DNA of 64,000 nt from Antennarius striatus. Lineage: Eukaryota; Chordata; Actinopteri; Lophiiformes; Antennariidae. The notes below the pieces were generated by a model. It made no database searches. It was not told the DNA's origin and saw nothing but the letters and a program-made list of their open reading frames with translations. The stretch covers positions 18,962,501 to 19,026,500 of the forward strand of contig NC_090782.1 in NCBI RefSeq assembly GCF_040054535.1. The letters are read 5' to 3'. Numbering within the stretch: the stretch's first letter is position 1; every line of letters begins with the position of its first letter. A program made the position numbers and the translations under genes. Shown piece after piece: positions 56,601 through 64,000 of the stretch.

Positions 56601-59600
56601 AGGGATTTTCTATTGGGTTGCTGTCTCTCCACCAGTTTTTTTCACGACTAGAGGAGGCTGATACAGCTTGAGTCAGGTTTTCATTGTTCAATTAGTTTAT
56701 TTGATCTGATCCCTCTGAGGGGGTTAAATTAAGCCCTTCTTTGGCAGGGTGTGCTGCTGTGTATTTTTGCCATGTGTCAATAGACAAACTACGTAAGCGC
56801 GATCTCAAGAGTTTAAAAAACATTAATCAAATCAATATTAACACTTTGCCTTTAGTGTCCATGCCTTTCCATTGAGGGCATTTTCTTCTCTGATAGTGCT
56901 TGGTGTGTTTCCCACTAATTGGGAGGAGGCCTAGAGGCAGACCCAGGACTCACCAGAGAGATTATATCTCTTGGCTTGGGAAAACCTTGGGATCTCCGCA
57001 GGGGAGTTGGTGGAAGTGTTTGGGGAGAGGACTGTCTGGGCCTCAGGCTGACCCCGAAGTTTTATTATGTGCAAAGAAAGAATACAGTCATATCAGTTGA
57101 CACTCTTTGTATTGTTTCCACTTTGTTGTGTACATTTCCCTCAGGTAGCTGACCCAGCATTTAATATGCACAGTGGACATGTAAGCAATTGTTAGCTGGG
57201 TGAAGGCAGACCAGGATGCAGCCATCATCCCAGGCATCAGTGAAGAGCATTTCTTGAGCCTTAAGAAAGGATGATGAGAAACATCTGACAACCTTTGTAG
57301 GCCAACAGAATGATATTGGATATTTTAAAGGCACCTTCTTTACAGCTGGTTTGATTGCATGGGAAACCTATAGTTCACTTAATTTGTTGATTATGTCAAA
57401 GAGACAAATGCCCAGCATCTCAAACAAGTCTGTCTCTGGTGCTTGAACTGCTCAAGGAACATAACCAGACTTCTGATAGATTTATATAACCCTGGTCTCC
57501 TGTTCCCACATTTTGACACCTTTCCACATTTGCACAGCAGCTTTCCCTCGTGTATACAGGAATTGAAAAGAACTGCAAAAAAAGTGTCACCAGGCTGAGT
57601 TTCAGGTGCTGTTTAAGATGAATTGAGCATAGAGATGAAATATACAGTGTCTGTGTATTCAATCTTTTAGGAACATTAAATGTTTAAGAGTTGTTTCCAA
57701 ATGTTTCCCATTTGGAAAGCACTTAGTCTCGCATACTGAACATGCCCATGTCTTTAACATCTGTTTGAATATCCCATTCATAATAAAAGCAATTAAGATA
57801 GGAGGTATCACATGTTACTGAGTGGTGTCTTTTCATTTTTGAAAAGCTGCTACCTTTCAAGCATGTTACAACATATGGTGACTCTAATGTCTATGGATAC
57901 TTGTTTTGGTAAAAGTGTGTATTGTACCCGATCCTAGTGTAATGCATCATGGGTTCTATTTCTTATATATGAATTTGGTTTTATTCTAGTTTTAAGGTTA
58001 ATCATTCTATCGCTCAATGTTTTAATTTTTTTTTCTTCAGTGACTGTATGGTTGCAGAAAAACCTTTGCCAAGTGATGCGCCAGATTGTAAACGTCATGG
58101 ACCCATGAAACTGCTACAGTTCCATGAAAATTACCGTCCAGCATACTGGGGCACCTGGAGCAAAAAGAGTTTGCAGATCTCACCTCGTTGCCCCCTCAGA
58201 CTAGACAAAGTAAGAGTTTGTAAATTCTATCAAATCAGCTACATCACCTCATATATAACAAAGTCTTGCAAGACTAAGAATTTTGTTTTTAATGACAGAT
58301 TGACTTGATTATATGTAGCATATGCCTCAAATTTAAGATGTCTGGATATCTTAAAAGTTTCATTCAAAGATGGTCATTTTTTCATTTTTTTGGAGAATCC
58401 TATTTTTATGTCTGTGAGCCTAATATTTATTGTGTGACCACAGGGTTTGTTGGACTATGAGGTAGACAGTGATGAAGAATGGGAAGAAGAGGAACCAGGA
58501 GAGTCCCTTTCACACAGTGAAGGGGTGAGTTTCATTGAATGGTGAAGAAGTATGAACATCCCCCATTCGTGTAACATTTTCAGTGTTAAGATTTTAAGTG
58601 TTATGGGAAAGTAGCCTTCAATCTCATTGAGCTTAGTTGTCAAGCAATAACACATTTTTATAAACTTTTTGTAGGAACACAAGACACTGACGTATTGAAT
58701 AGGAAAAAGGCATCACACAGATTACATACATACATACATACATATGCATACATATACAGAAAAATGTCTTGTGAAGAGTTTAGATTGACTTCCACCTCCG
58801 ACAATTCTCTGAATGCACAAGAGCAATTGTAAATTATAGAGCTTAAAAATGGTCGAGCAATTATATTGACTTTTTTTTTTTTTTTAAATGTTTTTTACAT
58901 TTTCTTTTTCAGGAGGATGAGGAAGAAGGAGGTGAAGATGATGATGATGATGGCTTCTTTGTTCCTCATGGCTACCTTTCTGATGATGAAGGAGCTCTAG
59001 AGGAAGAGGTAGGGTATATGGGTTTCTCTTTATTCATTCATAATTTAGGGGGTGTTGGGCTTTTCTATGAGGCTGGAACGAAATAAAAAAAAAATTTTTA
59101 ATTGGGAAAATTTGTTTGAAAAAAAATTGTTTGAGATACGTGTCGTGAGACTTAAGAGCTAAGTCATGGAATGAATTAAAGTTGCATCTTAAGGTACTTC
59201 TGTACTAAGTTTCATCATGTTTGTATCACTACTAATGTGCTTGCAACATCGTAGGAGGGTGGCGACCTAGAGAAGCTTAAACTACGGCAGAAACTGAAAG
59301 CAAGGGAATGGGATGAGCTCATGTCCACCAAGAAGAAGATGAAGGTACTGGAGCCAGTGGTGAGGGGCTGCATCTGGGAGGGAGAAGGACCTGCTTTGCA
59401 ACTCTTCCAGCAATATGCCATGTCTCTGATTGAGCCCCTGCCTAAGGCGGACACCAGCCCCAGCCAAGAGGAGCTGTCACGGAGGGGTCAGAGAGAAGAG
59501 AAATGTAAGTGTGTGCAGCATGATTCCTTTGCATACATTAGCTATTTTTACAGAGATTGCAGAGATGTGTTGTATTGCCACAAAAATTACCATGGCAGTA

Positions 59601-61689
59601 TTTCATCAGCAAAAAGTGTGCCCCACCCCTCAAAAGCATTAGCATGCAGTCTGAACTTTTATTGAAGTATGACACGACAGTTAGAAATCCCTGTGGTAGC
59701 ATGGTTATATTCATCATATATCTTCCAATTATGATTGTTGATCTCTCTGATAAGCTCTTGAATCTTTGCTTATCCTAGGCAGATATTATTTAATGCACAT
59801 AGCTTGTAGTAAAAATGCTTACTCTTGTCTTGTCCTGCTGCATGGGCAAAGATTTGTTGGTTCTATGTTTTATTGCTTGACTCTTTTCTTTAAGGTGGCA
59901 TTGGGCTTTGAAGGGATCACAGCTGCTTGTTTTTTATAACTTGCTTATACTAGGTTTTCATTATTCACTTCTTCAATTCCTACAACCAACTTTGTTGCCA
60001 TTACATAATGATTGTAAGCATACAAAACTAAATTGGACTGCTTTTCTCTTGGTAAACTTAATTTAATTAAAACGAAGTTAACTATTACTCCACCTACAGA
60101 CATTTCAAAACCTTCCTTTAGAGGAATCCAACTGTAAATGTGCTTCTCACAAAATGAGTCTTATTGCACGCAGCTAATGTGTTCTACATAAATAATCTCT
60201 AATGTCTGTTTTTCTCACAGTACTCAGTCAGCTGGTGCCTCTGCTGCACGGCAATGTCAACAGCAGCAAAGTGATCATCACAGAGTTTCAAGAGTTCTGT
60301 CGTCAGCAGACCTCTTCATCCTCATCACTTCCTGTCGTGTCCAGCCCTAATAACTTAGAAAACATTCCCACCAGGTAAAACAACAATATTTGGTGCAATG
60401 ATTTCTGTATGAATGGGATAAATATCATAATTTATTGTCATAATAACATTTCACCTTGAATCATCTAGTAACTGTACTTTTAAACATGTATCGTGTCAAT
60501 TTGTTGCCATTCTCTTTGTATTCAAAGTTCTGTATATAGTAAAGTATTCTGGTACATCTGTTAGCTAGCAAAACAATTTGCAAAATTTAAAAAAAAAATC
60601 TGCAATCTTGGCTTTTTTTATATCGGTTTTATCTTTTTATGTTTAGACATTGAAATATTTAGCGCACATCATATGAAAAACAAATTTATTTTATGTCAAA
60701 AAAAGTGACATATTTCCCTCCTCTATATTTTTTCATCAGAATACAAGTGAAGCGCCTCATTAAGGACAATGCTGTTTATGAGAAACGTTCAGCCTACAGA
60801 CGCTGCTGCTGGTATGTGAACGCAGAGATCTTGTCCCGTTTGGGCCAGGAAGCTCTCCCTGTGCCCTGCCATTGGACCTACCTCACATCAGGGGCTCGAG
60901 AAGAGGCCCGAGAGGATGCCCAGGCAGCGACAGGCTCTCAGGGAAACTCTCCTGCTACACCCCAGACCTCCTCCACTGCATCCAGCTCCTCCAGCAAAAG
61001 GAAGAGCACAGGCAGCATGTCAATCACCAAGTTCATGAAGAAATGCACTGACACTGACAAGGTAGAAATTTACTAGGCTGCGGAGATTACAGTCCTATGT
61101 GTACTCACATTAGCTGACTTTTTTTTTGGCAATGATTACCACGATAACAAAATTTCTTGGTTCTGATCATCTTGAATTTCTAATTATCAGGCCGACACAA
61201 TGGAGGGTGATGGTTTTCAAGCTGACACTGAGGAGGATGATGAGGAAGATTGTATTATCATCCCCTCAGATTGGTGAGTTACGTTAGACAAACAAAATAA
61301 TTGCTGTGCTACACTTTTTAAATTTTACTTGACAATTTACCATTACACAGCCAGCAAATGATCAGGCCTTTTAGTTTACGGTCGATGTCACTCATATACA
61401 GTCAAGTGTGCAGCCGAATAGTCTGGCTTCATGTTGACGCTGGGACCAAGGGAGAAAGGAAGCTCTGTCCAAAGTTAAAACTTAAAGTTAGGCATATACA
61501 AAAGTATAATATAGTACATTATCAAACTTAGTGTTTCTCTGGCACTAGCTAAGATAAGGACTTATTATGGACATATTGACACAAATGCAGTGTTTTACTT
61601 CAGATTTTTAACATAAATGGATACTATAAGTGGATATTTTCCTCCCTGTAATCTGAATTAAAACCCATTTTTAAATTTTATTGTACAGA
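50642..61689 (+). CDS. chaf1a: chromatin assembly factor 1 subunit A (p150)
   Basis: Large subunit of CAF-1, which deposits H3-H4 behind replication forks through PCNA. Exons: 50642-50705, 51978-52025, 52502-53115, 53447-53509, 53612-53856, 54278-54359, 54429-54497, 54733-54950, 58041-58209, 58444-58524, 58913-59008, 59255-59504, 60221-60374, 60740-61061, 61191-61273, then the last exon (about 852 aa; human 956). N-terminal KKLIQARLPFKRLNP, then IIDLTT. The KER charged helix spans exons 5-6. A PCNA box-like KAEITRFLQ follows, then KLLQFHENYRPAYWGTW, the acidic ED region, and a C-terminal winged-helix part (VYEKRSAYRRCCWYV). The last junction reads GAT TG|A, a stop, if the first AG (61688) is used. 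An acceptor at 61705 would add 30 residues to a stop at 61794-61796. Intron 8 is 3.1 kb. Confidence 0.93.
56915..57070 (+). mobile_element. non-LTR retrotransposon C-terminal fragment in chaf1a intron 8
   Basis: Translation gives GRRPRGRPRTHQRDYISWLG and, after a frame change, pieces like SWWKCLGRGLSGPQADPEVL. Fish LINEs carry a very similar C-terminal block (RRPRGRPRTRWRDYISxLAWERLG...). Only about 150 bases remain. The family is not assigned. The rest of the intron (54951-56900 and 57070-58040) shows nothing that I recognise. Confidence 0.6.
58719..58756. repeat. short (ACAT)n microsatellite in chaf1a intron 10
   Basis: About eight ACAT/CATA units with small interruptions. No function is apparent. 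Confidence 0.8.
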
Positions 61690-62392
61690 TCCGCCCAGAG
61701 AGAAGTCCAGCAAACGAGTCTGTCCGAAGTGACCCCCCCACTGAAACCGCTCTTCACCCTGCGACTGGCCCTGCTCCTACCGTTGCTACAGCTTGATGAC
61801 AGGAGGGGCTGTCTCCTAACCAAGATGCCACATTTCCCTCCTTGGTCTAAGTCAGAATCTGATGCTCCAAACGTACAAACGACTGATAGCAGGTGGCTTC
61901 TCAGCGTTGAACTCCCACTCACCTAATTCTTTAAGGAGTCAGGAGCCCACTTCCCTGTAATATGTAGTTGTACATAAAATCAGAGTATCTGAAAAGACTA
62001 TTGATGGCAGGTATGTCTAGTGTTCATTAATGTTTTGTAATTTTTCCGATGACGTGTGACATGAGCCTGTGCTGAGGAGGATGTTCTGTCTAGAGTTGCT
62101 TTGACGTGATCATATGGAGTTGGACAGGAAGGAGCAGACAGGAAGCAGCTTCATTAGAATCACACATTTATGGTTGTTGACATAATGAACCTGATATTTT
62201 TATTTCCTCTAGTTTAACTGTATATACTTAGTTTCTGTACATTTCACATTGATTTGCAAAGGGTGCATTTATTCTGCAATTTCTAATCCTGTCAATTTAA
62301 GTCATTGCCTGTTCGATGTCATTGTTTTATAAATATGTATGTTTCTGTATTTTTTTCAAGAATACTTGAACGTGATGCATTCATTAAACATG

Positions 62393-62398
62393 AATAAA
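62393..62398 (+). other. probable poly(A) signal of chaf1a
   Basis: AATAAA about 600-700 bases after either candidate stop codon. It implies a terminal exon of roughly 61689-62415. Confidence 0.5.
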
Positions 62399-62415
62399 AA
62401 TACTGCACTTTTATA

Positions 62416-64000
62416 TTCCATTCATTCCTCTTATTAATCTGTGAACCTCTGATGGTGTGACGACACCATCACCATTCAGCCATCAGCTTTAATTTCTGTG
62501 AAGCCTGCTGATGTGTTTGACAACACAATTGGTTCCAACAGAGTCCACACAGAACATGAAGTCTGCAAAACGAATGTTTTTTGCAGAAAGTCCTTCTGAT
62601 GCCTTGGAGGACACATCCAACACTTGATTTGTAAAAACACTTCTGGGCATTCAGCAAAGGTTATGCAATGCAAGCCTTTATTACGGGCAGGGTCAAAGCT
62701 ACAGAACACAACTGAGGACATCTGAACATAACAGGTAACTGCTTTCGGTGAGGTTACAGTATTGACATTTACCCCATGTGAACACCTCTAGACTGTTAAG
62801 ACTGAACTCCATAGAAGAGTAGAATTGTTGGCTTGGGCTGTGCAAATGTTAAACCCAATATCAAGTTATAACCAATAGGCTGTGCAACTATTAAAACCCT
62901 TTAAAGCCTGAAAAATGAAATAGTTTCAGAAAAGAAAAAAAATCAAACTTCTGGAAAATAAGTTTTCAATGGAACCTATTGACAAAATGTTGAAAAAGTT
63001 AACAAATTTGATTATACGAGTTCACTAATTTTTGCTGAATTGTTTTTTTCCCACACATTGAGATGCATGTGTGATTGTATACATAAGGTTTGTTCAGGAG
63101 GAAAAATTATTAAACTTATGTAGAAGTCTCAAAAGTCTGAAAGGTAAGGTCTACCAAATATACACTTGGCTTTAAAGGGTTAAAAGCTGAAGGAAGTGAC
63201 AATTTTCTGTTGAAAAACAAAAAAAATGACATGAACCATTTGTCACATAGTGCAGCTCAGGATGTATGACACGACTAATCAGAGGTAGGTCATGATCTTA
63301 GCCAACCACAAGCAGGAGAATTTACCTGGTTGAGATTTATGTGCAGGTAAACAAATGTTCTGACCGTCTGACAAAATCATTCTGGGGTAAATCTGAAACA
63401 GACATTTAACAACTGAAGAAATCAGTTGGTAGGTTCTACAAACTTGGGTGTAATATGTTTTCTTGAAAATGTACAACAATTTACAAGACTTAATTAAAAC
63501 CAGACAACTTGAGTCCATGCCTGCCTGCACAGCAAGTTGGTTACGTGACTGCAGTGAGCCTTTACATTTAAATCACTGAGCAGTGTGAACAAAGCAGTAT
63601 TTTTATATCAGTTTATACTGTATTACTAATACAGAGCTTATAAAATCTCAAAAGTGCTTCATTATAAATATAGCAGAGAACTTTGATACTACAATCACAT
63701 CTTCAGCACATGGCAAATAATACATTGGAGGAATTGTCAGCAAATAATTTTTTGAAATGAAAAAAAAAAAACATGCTTCGAGTCATTATTTAGGCTTACA
63801 CTCATACACGAGGAAGAAAGTGTTCATTATCCAAACAACCGGGAACCAAGTCTGTTGTACAACACCAAAGAGACCACAGAGCAGAGGAAACAGGCTCAGA
63901 CTGGAATCACATCAAACCAGACTAAGTGGTCATTAACACACACAACACTGTTTAAACTGTGTTACTGACAAACAAAACCAGCAAGTCTTCAGTAGAGCTG
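62416..64000. other. region after chaf1a, no gene seen
   Basis: AT-rich, with no convincing coding exon on either strand. It could be the 3' UTR of a minus-strand gene whose coding part lies beyond the window (UBXN6 follows CHAF1A in human, from memory), but nothing in the sequence proves this. Confidence 0.3.

Overview
The window is vertebrate nuclear DNA, almost certainly from a percomorph-type teleost. Genes have many short exons, most introns are compact with GT/AG boundaries, and the repeats are fish-like: Tc1 and Tigger remnants, an L2-type LINE, tRNA-derived SINEs and very long GATA/ATCT microsatellites. No bacterial, organellar or CRISPR-like content was seen. All gene models were built by hand from splice sites and reading phase. 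In every gene the exon phases close, apart from one ambiguity at the last junction of chaf1a.

Layout: rab11b (-, 2016-5053) | stap2 (+, 7001-12062) | fsd1 (-, 14647-21241) | a single-V-domain immunoglobulin receptor resembling TMIGD2/CD28H (+, 23973-28753) | a class 4 semaphorin (+, coding 36335-42575, probable untranslated leader exons from about 30.2 kb) | scamp4 (-, 45329-49087) | chaf1a (+, 50642 to about 61.7 kb). rab11b/stap2 and scamp4/chaf1a are divergent pairs. stap2/fsd1 and semaphorin/scamp4 are convergent pairs. The last 1.6 kb shows no gene.

The block carries genes that sit on human chromosome 19p13 (STAP2, FSD1, CHAF1A, SCAMP4, RAB11B). In human, from memory, the order and strands are TMIGD2(-) FSD1(+) STAP2(-). 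Here they are stap2(+) fsd1(-) Ig receptor(+), the same arrangement inverted. The Ig receptor therefore lies where TMIGD2 should be. Its architecture also fits: signal peptide, one V-type Ig domain, one transmembrane helix, and a tail with a tyrosine motif and a proline/arginine run. I regard this as the most interesting item: a candidate fish member of the CD28/TMIGD2 co-receptor lineage, with a CD28-like YxN tail motif and a possible alternative tail from intron read-through.

Functionally the genes are a mixed neighbourhood rather than a pathway: endosome recycling (Rab11b), signalling adaptor (STAP2), microtubule-binding FN3/SPRY protein (FSD1), immune-type receptor, cell-surface guidance cue (semaphorin 4), post-Golgi membrane traffic (SCAMP4) and replication-coupled histone deposition (CHAF1A). 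Apart from the Ig receptor they look intact and conserved. The accessory interest lies in repeats and 3' ends, and in a stop codon that may be formed across the final splice junction of chaf1a.
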